Origin: Agarophyton chilense
Taxonomy: Eukaryota; Rhodophyta; Florideophyceae; Gracilariales; Gracilariaceae
Length of the DNA stretch: 64,000 nucleotides
Assembly (NCBI GenBank): GCA_030374765.1
Contig: JARGXX010000095.1
Span: forward strand, 2,542,001 to 2,606,000
Direction: 5' to 3'
Under the pieces are notes generated by a model. The model worked only from the letters and a program-made list of their open reading frames with translations. It was not told where the DNA came from and ran no database searches. Of this stretch, positions 21,207-31,381 are shown in pieces (the first letter of the stretch is position 1; every line of letters begins with the position of its first letter). The translations under genes and the position numbers were made by a program.

Positions 21207-22504
21207 TCACCTTATTCCACCGGGGCCAAATTCCTTTCCGAAAGAGTCCGTGGCTTCGAGTAAAGCCTCCTCGATGCCGGGTTCAAATGTAGAGTGGCCA
21301 GCGTTATCCACGAGAACAACTTCAACGCATCTGGGGTCAAACATGCGCGCAAGGTCGTACGCACTTTTTCGGGGACAAACAACATCCCATCGTCCTTGCA
21401 CGATACATGTCTTGATGTATCTGATCTTCTGCATCTGGGACTCTTTCAGCAAATAATCGTCTTCTGTCAAAAAGCTGCTATGGACGAAGTAGTGTGCTTC
21501 AAGACGGGCAAAAGCAAGATTTTCATCGTCGCTGCTATCATTGTCAAAGTCATCTAGAGTATCCTGGCGCTGGAAACTAGAAAGACTTCGTTCCCAATTG
21601 CTCCATGCATTTGCAGCAATACGACGTTCCTCATTATTGTCTTCTTGACTCAATATGCTGTAGAATGTGTCGATAATATGTTCAGCGTCTCTCATATCCT
21701 TTGGGAGACCAGTTAGGAAGTCATCATAAGCCTCTGGATACAACATAGCTGCGCCGTTTGGCCCATACAGCCATTCTAATTCTTGTTTGCGTGACAGAAA
21801 TATACCCCGAAGAATCATCCCTAAAACACGATGAGGATGCTCTTGCGCGTACGCAATCGACAATGTTGACCCCCAACTGCCGCCGAATAATATCCAACAA
21901 TCAATTCCAGCGGCCTCTCGCACGCGTTCCATGTCATCCACAAGATTCCAAGTCGTATTATCCTCAAGGCAGGCGAAGGGCTGTGATTTACCACATCCTC
22001 TTTGATCAAATAGGACGATCTTATAAACTACAATTCATCACGAAGGGGATCAAAATCAGATTCATAGGGTTTCATCGGGGCCCCATGTTATCAGACACTC
22101 TGTGGGAGGGGAAAGATGATGGAGTGCTTACCTCTTGGATCAAAAAAACCGCGGTGCGCAGGAACTGTACCGCCACCCGGTCCGCCGTGTACAAAGCATA
22201 TTGGAACACCGTTCCGATTTCCTGATACCTCGTAATATATTTTATGAGTTTTGGATACTTGCAGATAGTCTTTGTGATAGGGTTCAATCGGTGGATAAAT
22301 GGTGCGATTTGCTATCAACGGTATCTCGTTGTTGTTACTGCGATTGCTGTAAGTACCGGCCATCGCACAAAACTTGGGCACGGATTGAAACAGATTATGC
22401 AAGATGATCCGTTTCCCAAAAACTTTGGAACAAAGAGAGCCCAATGGACGAAGCTTAAGCTTCACAAACGCGAAAGACGAAGCACCCGTCACAAAGCTGA
22501 GCAT
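21207..22504 (-). CDS. prolyl aminopeptidase (proline iminopeptidase, S33)
   Basis: Two exons: 22504-22132 and 22027-21207, joined across a 104-bp intron (starts GTAAGC, ends TTGTAG). The join restores FFDPRVYKIVLFDQRGCGKS, the family's strongest signature, and gives 397 residues. Alpha/beta-hydrolase features: oxyanion motif HGGPGGG, nucleophile elbow GGSWGS, an Asp in GRWDVVCP and His in DNAGHS. It removes N-terminal proline from peptides. The ATG at 22504 gives an N-terminal extension of about 48 residues before a second ATG; the extension is basic and hydroxylated and could be an organelle presequence. A 30-residue acidic insert (DDFDNDSSDDE) sits in the cap region. Catalytic machinery is complete. 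Confidence 0.92.
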
Positions 22505-23409
22505 AGTAAATTCTGCAGAAGCGTATATAAGAAAATTGCTTCATTCACCTAGTTGAAGAGAGATGTCGGTACAATTTGGAACCGTGCCTGGAAATTCAAT
22601 ATTTTCTGCAATGGTTGTTGGGCTACAAACAAGATTGGATGTGATTGATTTGCATTTGTTCACGTGAGCGTGTGTGGGAGCATGAATGTTTGGTTTGAAC
22701 GCCTCTCTCTTAAACTAGTGTCTAGGTAGTCATCTCCGCATGCTGTCTGCCCTTTTCGTCCAATCCGCGCTGTACAGGAAGAAGAACGAAGAAGAACGGG
22801 TACCGAATCAGGCAAGAGGTCTGCTCCTTCGTTGAGCCCTGTCCGCACCGGCCTTTTCGGCCAGCGCTCTTTATTATTCCTTTCTATAGTATTCCCCCAA
22901 TTCGCAAGAGACCCCCATTTGTGGGGCTCAACCTCGCAGAGAACCACGTACAGCCCTCTTTGACTCCGTCAGATCCCACGCTTGGAGGTTGGAGGGGAGG
23001 TTGGTCTTGGCAGCGGAAGGTGTGCCTATTCTTCAGATGGTTGCATTAAAGAAGGTTTCGAAACAAGAAAGACACGACTCATGGGTTACCGTTGTTGATC
23101 TGAAAGAGATTGGCCCCCATTTGCGTGGCAAAGAACGATCGAATCGACACTGCGATTGGGGGATACGCAGTTCTCTTTTCCTCTGATAGCTGAAATGCAA
23201 GCATACAAGCGGAGAGTTCTTTTCCAACTGCTTTTGACTCGCGACGTGGTGTGAATGACACCTACAGGGCAATATGGCTCAATAGTACTTTCCGGTGCAC
23301 AACACCCGGATACGTAGCTCATAGATTAGCGACAACGGCGTGCAATTTATGCGCGGCTCCAAGTGTTTCAGTTTTCGCCGAGATTCGATTGGTGCAGATG
23401 AGAAAATCG
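22505..23409. other. intergenic region, no supported gene
   Basis: 900 bp with the aminopeptidase promoter and the 3' flank of the transporter. It has a double GAAGAAGAAC repeat (22778-22797) and a short inverted CCGGCCTTTTCGGCC near 22850-22865. I looked for tRNA and spliceosomal RNA signatures and found none. Confidence 0.4.
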
Positions 23410-24600
23410 TCATGGTGACTCATGCCCAAGTGTGAGCTGTGTCGCCTTTTTTGTGTTTCCACAGTGACGGTTCTTTTGCGAAACATAACATACAACGCCT
23501 GCTTGGACGATGGCAAAACCAGCACACGTGAGCCAGGAAAGACGGTCACTAAAGATTAGGGCAGCCGCAAAAATGAGGAGCATTTCTTTGAAAACAAAAG
23601 TGACGGAAACGGTGAGGGAGGACGTGATTCTGACAAGTTCATATTCGGACCACAACAGCACAAACACCGAGGAGCCAATGGAGGAAAGCACGACAAGCAG
23701 CTTGAGGTTTTCTGGAAACGAGGCAGTGTGAATCCAGTTGAAGAGACTCGCTCCTTCTACAAGCAGGACGAAGGGCAAAATCCACAAGAGAGTGAAGGGG
23801 GAGACGTATCGCACGGTTTCAATAGCAGACCAGCCTTTGGAGGCCGGAGGATAGTTGAAAAGATTGGGGATGGTTTGATTGAGAAGAGGATCACGTTTAA
23901 TGAAGACTTGGGTGAGAACCCAACGAAACCCAGAAAACAAGGCTGAAACAAGCTGGGCAAGAAGGCCAAGTCGGAGAAAATGTGAAAGAGCTGGGGCGGT
24001 ATTTTTATGTTCGGCACAGACTGCCAGAATGAGGCCCGCAGCCATGGCGAAAAGTGAAGCGGCAACGCCAAATCTGAGCTTGTGAACGCCGAGCACAATG
24101 CCCCAAGCGAGAACAAAAAACGGAGCTGTTGCTTTGAGCACTGTGGAGAAAGACACGGACAAAAGATTGAGGGCAATATTTGCAAGGCCGATCTCTGCGG
24201 CTGTTGTTGCGCCGATTATGGAGGCAATGCGAGCGGAGGGGTGCTCGTTGGGAAGTGGTTGGTGGCGAACGGCGAACAGAGAAGATACGAGGGATGCAAC
24301 GATGTTGTTGGTGGCTGTGAGAGTGAGGGCGAACGGAAAGGGGCGGATTTGATGAGCGATTCCAGAGAAGAGTGCTTTGGTGGCAAGCACGGCGATGGAA
24401 GAAGATACGTACCACAGCGCAACGAGCAGCGGCATGCGTACATGGAGGGGGAGCTGGGAAGAGCGAAGCGAAGAGTGTATGAGACGCGACGGCATGTGGA
24501 TCAATAGTATTTGTGGGGACGGGCCTTGAGGGAGGGGGAGAAAACTAGTGGAGACAAACAAAGCAGGTGTGTCAGAGAATTGAGTAAAGAAGAATGGCAT
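23410..24600 (-). CDS. drug/metabolite-superfamily transporter, SLC35C2-like
   Basis: 396 residues with about nine or ten hydrophobic segments from residue 55 to 370. Characteristic stretches: TVLKATAPFFVLAWGIVLGV, ALFSGFRWVLTQVFIKR and LVRITSSLTVSVTFVFKEML, which match the triose-phosphate/nucleotide-sugar transporter superfamily and most resemble SLC35C2 among those I know. SLC35C2 sits in Golgi membranes and affects fucosylation; substrate here is unknown. The hydrophobic N-terminal 55 residues before the first membrane segment are Ser/Pro-rich and could instead be a leader, with the Met at residue 36 as an alternative start. Starts at the ATG at 24600. Single exon. Confidence 0.82.
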   Translation of the reverse strand: MPFFFTQFSDTPALFVSTSFLPLPQGPSPQILLIHMPSRLIHSSLRSSQLPLHVRMPLLVALWYVSSSIAVLATKALFSGIAHQIRPFPFALTLTATNNIVASLVSSLFAVRHQPLPNEHPSARIASIIGATTAAEIGLANIALNLLSVSFSTVLKATAPFFVLAWGIVLGVHKLRFGVAASLFAMAAGLILAVCAEHKNTAPALSHFLRLGLLAQLVSALFSGFRWVLTQVFIKRDPLLNQTIPNLFNYPPASKGWSAIETVRYVSPFTLLWILPFVLLVEGASLFNWIHTASFPENLKLLVVLSSIGSSVFVLLWSEYELVRITSSLTVSVTFVFKEMLLIFAAALIFSDRLSWLTCAGFAIVQAGVVCYVSQKNRHCGNTKKATQLTLGHESP

Positions 24601-24992
24601 GTATGACAGCGCTGCAGATCAGCATAACCGAGGATGGAAACATGTGCGCGTATGCGACGAAAAGATCGATGCATGGCGTATTCATAGGAAGAAGAAGTCG
24701 TTTGAATAAAAGGTTATGGTGCTCATCATATCGTGGCAGGTGTGTGCGTGTGCGGAGAAATTGGTGCGATGACTTACCACACCGGAGGAATTGGGGGGTG
24801 GCGGAAGCGGGAGGAGTCGTCACCGCATGGAAAAGGGGGCAGAGATTGACGCGGCGATCATGGAGACGAAGTCAGGGCGATGGCAGCGGCGGCGATGGCG
24901 GCGGCGGAAGTATTATAGCGCCGAAGGCGAGTGAGCGGGGCACGTAAGACGGACGCGACAAGACCGACGGAGCGAAGCGCTGACAGGCAGAG

Positions 24993-25210
24993 TAGACGGG
25001 GGCCGGACGCAGGCGTATAAAAAGAGGCTGCAAAACGGGGCATCCAACCGGGGCGCGCCTTACTCGCGCGGCAATGGCGGTTCTCGGCAGCACGCAGGCC
25101 GCGCCAGCGCTGGCCACGGCGCCACGTGTGCGCGCGACAGCTCGTAAACGGGGGCGGGACGCAGGCGTATAAAGCGAGAGGCTGCAAAGCGGGGTACCCA
25201 ACCGGGCCCG
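24993..25210 (+). repeat. two copies of a 65-bp direct repeat, each with a TATAAA word
   Basis: Copy 1 (24993-25058) and copy 2 (25145-25210) share GACGCAGGCGTATAAA, then AGAGGCTGCAAA, CGGGG and CCAACCGGG, with only a few differences and a 152-bp offset. Each carries GTATAAA flanked by GC-rich sequence, which looks like a duplicated promoter-like cassette. No transcript start is visible. Confidence 0.9.
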
Positions 25211-25461
25211 TCGCTTCGGGCCGCCCGCGCCGATGCCCCCACCGCGCCGGCTGCGTAAGTGCCACACCGCCACGCGCGTGGCGCACGCCGCGTGCGGAGC
25301 GTCAAATATGGGCGCCGTCACCGCACGAGACACGCGTCGAGCATGCGTCCGCACTCACATCGAGTTCAGCAGAGCGGTGCTTCCGCCTCCGCCTACCCCC
25401 GCACGACACCCGCCTCCATCGGGCCGCGCGCCGCTTCGCGCGGAAGCGTCGCTTCGCGCGC

Positions 25462-25528
25462 GACGCTTCGAGAAGCCATGACGCTTCGAGAAGCCATGAC
25501 GCTTCGAGAAGCCATGACGCTTCGCGCC
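25462..25528 (+). repeat. three exact tandem copies of an 18-bp unit plus a partial copy
   Basis: GACGCTTCGAGAAGCCAT is repeated at 25462-25479, 25480-25497 and 25498-25515, then a partial GACGCTTCG. The unit contains the palindrome CTTCGAG/AAG. Confidence 0.96.
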
Positions 25529-26673
25529 GCGTTTGCCATCTTGAAACGACGCGTTTCATTCAAGTCGTGAGCTCTGTACGTGTGAATCTCTCGCGCTGGC
25601 GCTCTCTCGTGCCGGACAGCGCCGTTGTGATTCCGCGCCGCGGCAGTGCGCGGTCTGTTGTACCATGTTGCTGCGGTTTGCGCGCGTGCTTGGTATGCGT
25701 CTTCGTCCGACGTGCTGCGAGATGGGCGACTTGGTCCGTGACGCTGCGGGCTGCCCCGTCTTACTTGTCGCTTGCCTGCTTGCCAGCTTGCTCGCCCGCG
25801 CTGCCGGCTGTGCCGTCGTCGTTTCTTTCGCACGGCATACCGCCTACCGCTATTGCAACACGCCCCCACTGCAGTCGTGCCCGTCGCGCCATTGACGCTT
25901 TATTCCGTGCTCATGTCCACACACATCTCGCTCCGTATTGCAAGCGTGTGCCAGTGTGCCACTCTGTCTTGTCCCTCCCCACCCCCGTCCGCCGTTCCAC
26001 CAGCTCCAACTGCCATTCACCGCACAACATGTGCATCGCCATCGCCAAACGCGCACCTGCATGGTGCCGAGTCGCCAGAATTCTCGCCGCCAGCCAGTAG
26101 AACCCCTTCGTGACCTCGTGCCGCTCAATGAGCACCCTTCTTCGCCCACGTCGTCAGTCGTTTCTTGCCATCATGCGCCATCGTGCGCTGCAACCGCCAT
26201 CAGATTTACATGTCCGACACTGCTGGCCCACCTTACATTGGTACAGTCACGCATCCCACACACACGTGCACACTTAACCCCTGCGCTCTCCGCGCGCAGT
26301 GAGGGTACGTGCGAAGCGGCAGCAGAGAGAGAAGGCGTTGCTCGACCCTGTCCTTGCGCTTTGGCGTCATCACAACCCACTGACAGTTTATACATGCCAT
26401 ATCAACAACCCGCATGCGCACCCATTTCGCCGCTGCGCTTACCGCCCATCCATTATGCTCGTCGCATTTCCATTCTTGTCGCATGCGGCCAGTATCGCGC
26501 ACTGATCCGACCTGTGTCATGTCAATCCGCACAGCAGCTCGCGACCTACATGTGGTTTGCGGTGAACGTCACGCCATTCGCCCCACATGATGTCCGTGAC
26601 CCATTCTTCAATTTCTGCCTCGCACACCGTGCGTCGCATCAACGCGACGTTTCTTGCGCTCTCCAAAATCCTG

Positions 26674-26680
26674 TATAAAA
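26674..26680 (+). promoter_or_regulatory. TATA-like box for the STPR gene
   Basis: TATAAAA at 26674-26680 is followed by a CT-rich leader and an ATG at 26900 about 220 bp on. Position and motif suit a core promoter. Confidence 0.4.
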
Positions 26681-26899
26681 CGCCTTCTCACATTTGGTTC
26701 TCTCCAACCACGCCTGCCTCTTGCATGGTTGCTATTCCTTGATCTTCTTCTCGGCTCGATTTCCACCACAATCTCTTCTTTTTTCGCTCAACCAACATCC
26801 GTGCGCCACGCTGCTCACATTTTGCTTCCTCTCGAGCCTTTTCTCCAACACCCAGCTTCGTCAACCCCCCTCCCCCCCAAAACCTCCTTACAACCGAGC

Positions 26900-27424
26900 A
26901 TGTCCAGTTCTGCCACGTCGTCGTCGTCCCGTCCCAGAAGCAAGGACCTCATGAGCATCTACAACCTGCTCAACCCTGAAGGCCAAGGCCCTTCAAGTCC
27001 CACTGCTGTCCTCCCGTCTTCGTCGAGTGCCTCGCTCTCCTCTCAGTCCACCACATTGAGCCTCCCGAGCCAGAGTAAAGTTCCCTCCAAGGAAGAGCTC
27101 CTGCGCCAAAAGCGCAAGATTCAATCTGAGAAGAAACGCGAGTGGCGTCGCAATCTCACCCCGGAGCAGAAAGAACGACGCCAGTTGTTGGATGCCCAAC
27201 GCAAGCGTGAGCAACGCATGAATCAGACACCAGAGCAACGAGTGGAGGCACGCAAGAAGGACGCCGCCCGCAAAGCCAACAAACGTCGTCTTATAAAAGA
27301 AAAGATGGAACTGGAGAAGAAACAACCCGCTCTTGCTTCCGGGTCGTCCACCAACCACTCATCTCACACATCCCACTCCACCCGTTCATCCCACACTCCA
27401 AATTCCCCCAACAACAGGAATTAG
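26900..27424 (+). CDS. STPR-type DNA-binding protein with two 23-residue repeats
   Basis: 174 residues from the ATG at 26900; longer versions from upstream ATGs would read through the CT-rich leader. A Ser-rich start is followed by the short motif MSIYNLLNPEG (18-28), then a Ser-rich linker, a strongly basic helical stretch (about 70-135) and a Ser/His/Thr tail. The basic stretch holds TPEQKERR at 87 and TPEQRVEA at 110, exactly 23 residues apart, with R/K-rich helices between. This matches the one-score-and-three-amino-acid repeat (STPR) of DNA-binding proteins such as silkworm FMBP-1. Nuclear transcription or chromatin role inferred. The NLLNP string recalls short motifs in fungal regulators. 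Only two repeats are present, whereas animal STPR domains usually have four. Confidence 0.68.
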   Translation: MSSSATSSSSRPRSKDLMSIYNLLNPEGQGPSSPTAVLPSSSSASLSSQSTTLSLPSQSKVPSKEELLRQKRKIQSEKKREWRRNLTPEQKERRQLLDAQRKREQRMNQTPEQRVEARKKDAARKANKRRLIKEKMELEKKQPALASGSSTNHSSHTSHSTRSSHTPNSPNNRN

Positions 27425-30115
27425 AACCCCGTCAGTCAACAGTTGATGTATCCAGTTTGTACCTCAGCAATTTTTAACCTTTGGGCCCCCAACACACGGG
27501 CCTCATGTCTCAGGCCTTGCTCCGAAGTTCCGCTGTGTTTTTTTCTCTGCTATGTCTGGCCTCTCCTTGCATCGACTGTTTAAAAGAGAGAAACAAATTC
27601 TCGAGGACTGAACGCTTTTGAAGGGAACATGACGTTGGCATTCGTCTCCTTTCTAGCACTTGTCCTCTGTCTCAATACGCAGTTCTGGAAAAGCGGCTAC
27701 ATTTTCCCACCCCGCCTCCATATTGGTCATATACGCCATCATTCGTTGGCTTCGTTTTATTAGCGATTGCCCTACCGTTTTCAAGCCGTGCATTCACGTT
27801 TTGACAATCCACCACATTCTGAGAAGGGAGCATACTGAAAAATGCGTTAAGGCCCTGTACGGATGCCTCTGGAAAGATTGGTGACTAATGTTGATGTAAC
27901 AGATTGCAGTCTGCATCTTACCGCGCCACTCTTGAGGTCATGAAGAAAGGAGGATGCACCGCACGAGGTGTACAATGTGGTGTGCTTGGATAATGCTTTG
28001 TTTTCAGACCTTCTCAAGAGCTCTCAAACTACTGCTTCGTGCGGACGGCACAAGACGTCATGTGAGTCTTGAAGTCCTGCTGTACATATAGTTTGTCTAC
28101 CCAGAGCAGGCCAAGACGACGGTGACATACTTGAGAACCGATTTAGAATACGTGCGCACAAAGTAGATTCACGTGAGCAAAATCACAATCACATCCGCTG
28201 GACTTTTCTCAAGATGACTGCGATTCTCTGAAACTTTTCCACGTTGGCCGCAGTGGATGGGCCGTCTGAGGTTTTGAGTATGATTATCACAAATTGTGCT
28301 TCCGAGCACGACACTTTCGATGATTTCCTCTATTCTATTGTGAGACTGCGTACCAAGGGTAAGTGTCGCGTATCATAAAAACCTCCGAGAACCCGTTCAA
28401 AAGCACGGCAACTTTTCAACCACAATATCTTTTCGCTCAATTATTGAGCGTAGATACATGATCGAGTAAAAACTGTCGGCGGTCATTGGTCATTCTTCTG
28501 TTTCTAGGGGACCCGTGACGGTGTGAATCGGAAGTATCAATAACAGAAATGCCCAGTCCGATGAAGCTTGGCGTCGCTGGCAGCTCATGCCGCAATGCCC
28601 AGAAAATATAATGCTCTCGGCGTGCAGGACGATTGCTCTGAACGCCTGAGACCCATGAGCTGTACAACATGTCTTTCGTACGTACCTTTGGTAACGATAC
28701 CCGTGCTGGGACGCAATGAATATTCAAGCCTTGCGTTGGATTATAGATCGAGGGATAATAGATCCATCATGCTCCGCTTCGAGCGATTTCCTTACAGCAA
28801 CTTGCACAACCGAGGCTGCCAACCATCGGCGCCTGACGAACGCCCGAACCGACCTAGTTAGACCTTGGCCCGCACCAGAGTGTATTTTGAGCTTTGGTCG
28901 CAAGATAGGAAAGGGTTAACAGGTGCTGTTCTAATTGATTGGATGGAGTATTGTACTTATTGATGCTTGGTCTACTTTGCAGCACATTGGCCAGTGCTCA
29001 GATATTTTTTCGACGCGCGAAACGGTGGCACTGAACAACACGTGACAGAAGTTATGGCCGATTGGCTATCTATCGTGTTCAACAGTTGATAGTATGCAGC
29101 TTCCATTCGAGTGGATCCATCGACAACAATCTTGATATTGCAATCCCACCCGATTTTGCCAAAAAAAAGTGGCATCTCGAGCACTTATCGATGCGCAGTG
29201 GTGTACAACAGGGCGGGAAGGCTCGAGATCGAGATGATTGCTAGATTGCTAACCCTTACTGCATGCATAACCCTTGCGCAAGCAACATGTAAGGCCTACT
29301 GTGCAACGGTAACCTACTGTGGAACCTCCAATCGACTGGAACACGCGACAGAAGCGTTGAGATTGATATCACATGTTCAGAATGGCAAAACTCTTCGCAA
29401 TTTTAGCAAAACAAAAGGATTCAAATATCGATTTAATCCTTCATTAAACTCGATCCCGGTCTTACAGTTCCACCAACGTTCAAAGCATATCTAGATACTA
29501 TACATGTATATGGGCTGTAAAAGAAGCCATTGGAAGGAAAGAGCAGAATAAAAATAAAGATTCTGAGGAAAGCGAAGGGCATGAGATTTGATCCCGAACG
29601 TTTCGAGCTCGCGCAAGCGAGAATATCAGGATCATTAACAATGCTCTGTCCAATAGCTAGCTAGCTAGTAGAGATGTGGGGAGCACCTTGCGAAAAACCA
29701 GTATGAAGATGACGACCTTTTGTGCCTTTGCATGCATGCAAAATGAAAAGATTCAGGATGTTTATCCGCTTGAGAAACCTCTTGTGTGTAGTACCTGCAA
29801 TAGGTCTGGTGGAGGAGCAATGATCAACGAAGCGACCCGATTGTTGGAGACTCGTTCCGGCATTACGTGCACAACTTCTGCGGTAGGTACCGTGTGTGGT
29901 AGATTGGTACGAATTTTATGATCACGCAGGATTGTAGTCCCAACTGCTCGTACCATGGGTATTCGAAATGAAGATATCCGATGGCGAAGGTATGCAAGGC
30001 TGACACAATGTTTATCAATCCAATGGAAGACCGGTACAACATGGCGAAAAGATTTGGTTCTGCGCTCAGAAATGGGCATACATACATCTTTGCGAGAGAC
30101 AGGGTGGTGACCTTT
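27425..30115. other. 2.7-kb region without a supported gene
   Basis: Moderately AT-rich. The longest frame (29111-29494, plus, about 127 codons) and a minus frame (28437-28727) lack recognisable domains, ATG context or splice partners. A GCTAGCTAGCTAG run sits near 29656-29668. It could hold a non-coding RNA that sequence alone does not reveal. Confidence 0.4.
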
Positions 30116-31381
30116 CTAACATGAGTACACGTAGTGCGCCAACAGCAACGCCCTGACCTTTGCCCCAGCCGAAAGTGAGCCCTCGCCCTTCGGCAACATT
30201 AAAAGCGCATCTGCAGATCTTGTTGATAGCAATCTTGAACTAGCTTGCTTCCCTGTTGATGTGCCAACATATCCTTGTTCAGGGATATACTGTAGAGTGA
30301 CTCGATGATACTCCGGCCTTTGCCTGTCAAGTCTTACATCGTGAGCAATAGATACATCGACCTGTGTCCCCATCACACTCTCACCACTCCAGCCCGCAAG
30401 CTTCCTAGCTGCGACGGCAACTGCCAGATGGAAGCAAACAAAGGAACTTACGGGATTACCCGGCAATGCTAGAAAACATCTATGTTCAGACATGGTGGCG
30501 TACGTTAGTGGTTTCCCAGGCTTCATCAATACGCGTCCAAAATGTACAGTGGCAATCTTCTCCAGCACCGGTTTAATAAAGTCTCGCCTTCCCATGGACA
30601 CCCCACCTGTAGTAATTACGATATGACACTTCTTTATGGCATCCAGCAGAGCGTCGGTGACAACTGATTCAATGTCAGGTATAAAACCGAGGTCAAGCGA
30701 CGTGCAAAACGGAAGAGATTCTTGGACGGAAGCGAGAAGCATTGGTCGATTAGAGTCAATGATAGAACCAAAAGGCATTTTCTCTGGCATGTTGTTCACA
30801 TCCAGAATCTCATCGCCGCTTGAAAACACGCCAATGACTGGGCGATCGTAGACCTGAATGGATGTGACGCCACAGCTGGCAAGAATACCTATCTCAGCCG
30901 CTCCAAGATAGGTGCCGGCTGAGAGCACTAGTTCGCCCTCTGCGACATCACATCCGATCTCGCGTATATCTTGCCCCGGCGATAGATCTACGTTTTTTGT
31001 AAATGTGAGCACATCTCCTTCACATATACTGTTTTCCACCATGACGACAGCATCTGCACCCTCTGGAACAGGCGCGCCGGTGGTTACATAGGCTGCGGAA
31101 CCCAGAGTGATACAGGCAGGGGTCTTCGATCCAGCGTGGGACGAGGCCGTCACTTTCAGGGATTCTGCGAGTGGTAAAGATACCGCGTAGCCATCTTTGA
31201 CAGAGGCTCGAAACGGAGGTTGGGGCCAAGAGGCGTGGACGTTGACTGCGAGCAAGCGATGAAGTGCTTGGGTTGTTGGTACAGAAACAAGAGGCAGAGC
31301 TGAGAGTGTTTCGGAAATTTTTTCCAACGCCTCTTGCATTGGAATGAGAGGATATTGCGAGCGTTCGGGAGAAATAACCAT
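30116..31381 (-). CDS. molybdopterin molybdotransferase (MoeA / gephyrin E domain)
   Basis: 421 residues, the usual length of a stand-alone MoeA. Inserts molybdate into adenylylated molybdopterin to complete the molybdenum cofactor. Signatures: FRASVKDGYAV near 55-67, TTGAPVPEGADAVVMVENS, the GQDIREIGCD loop, IGVFSSGDEI, TTGGVSMGRRDF and LPGNPVSSF. All four domains are present, including the C-terminal beta-barrel (residues about 340-421). There is no MogA/G domain on either side, whereas plant Cnx1 and animal gephyrin are E-G or G-E fusions. Starts at the ATG at 31381; cytosolic as no leader is visible. Single exon. Confidence 0.93.
   Translation of the reverse strand: MVISPERSQYPLIPMQEALEKISETLSALPLVSVPTTQALHRLLAVNVHASWPQPPFRASVKDGYAVSLPLAESLKVTASSHAGSKTPACITLGSAAYVTTGAPVPEGADAVVMVENSICEGDVLTFTKNVDLSPGQDIREIGCDVAEGELVLSAGTYLGAAEIGILASCGVTSIQVYDRPVIGVFSSGDEILDVNNMPEKMPFGSIIDSNRPMLLASVQESLPFCTSLDLGFIPDIESVVTDALLDAIKKCHIVITTGGVSMGRRDFIKPVLEKIATVHFGRVLMKPGKPLTYATMSEHRCFLALPGNPVSSFVCFHLAVAVAARKLAGWSGESVMGTQVDVSIAHDVRLDRQRPEYHRVTLQYIPEQGYVGTSTGKQASSRLLSTRSADALLMLPKGEGSLSAGAKVRALLLAHYVYSC

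Larger units (their letters stand above)
24601..26673. other. GC- and CpG-rich intergenic island
   Basis: From about 24830 to 26100 the sequence is much richer in G+C and CpG than its surroundings and carries long open frames on several strands and frames at once, which is what high GC produces. I do not accept any as a gene. It is built partly of direct repeats (24993-25210 and 25462-25528). It lies between the divergent transporter and STPR genes. From about 26100 to 26670 composition relaxes to CA-rich. Confidence 0.6.

Noticed and set aside
22660-22947. Possible small RNA gene with CCGGCCTTTTCGGCC
   Set aside because: It recalls U2 snRNA slightly, but the rest of the sequence does not match and no promoter elements fit.
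25126-26100. Long plus-strand open frame of about 324 codons
   Set aside because: It lies in a GC-rich, CpG-rich repeat island where many frames stay open, has no domain, and its sequence repeats with the 18-bp units.
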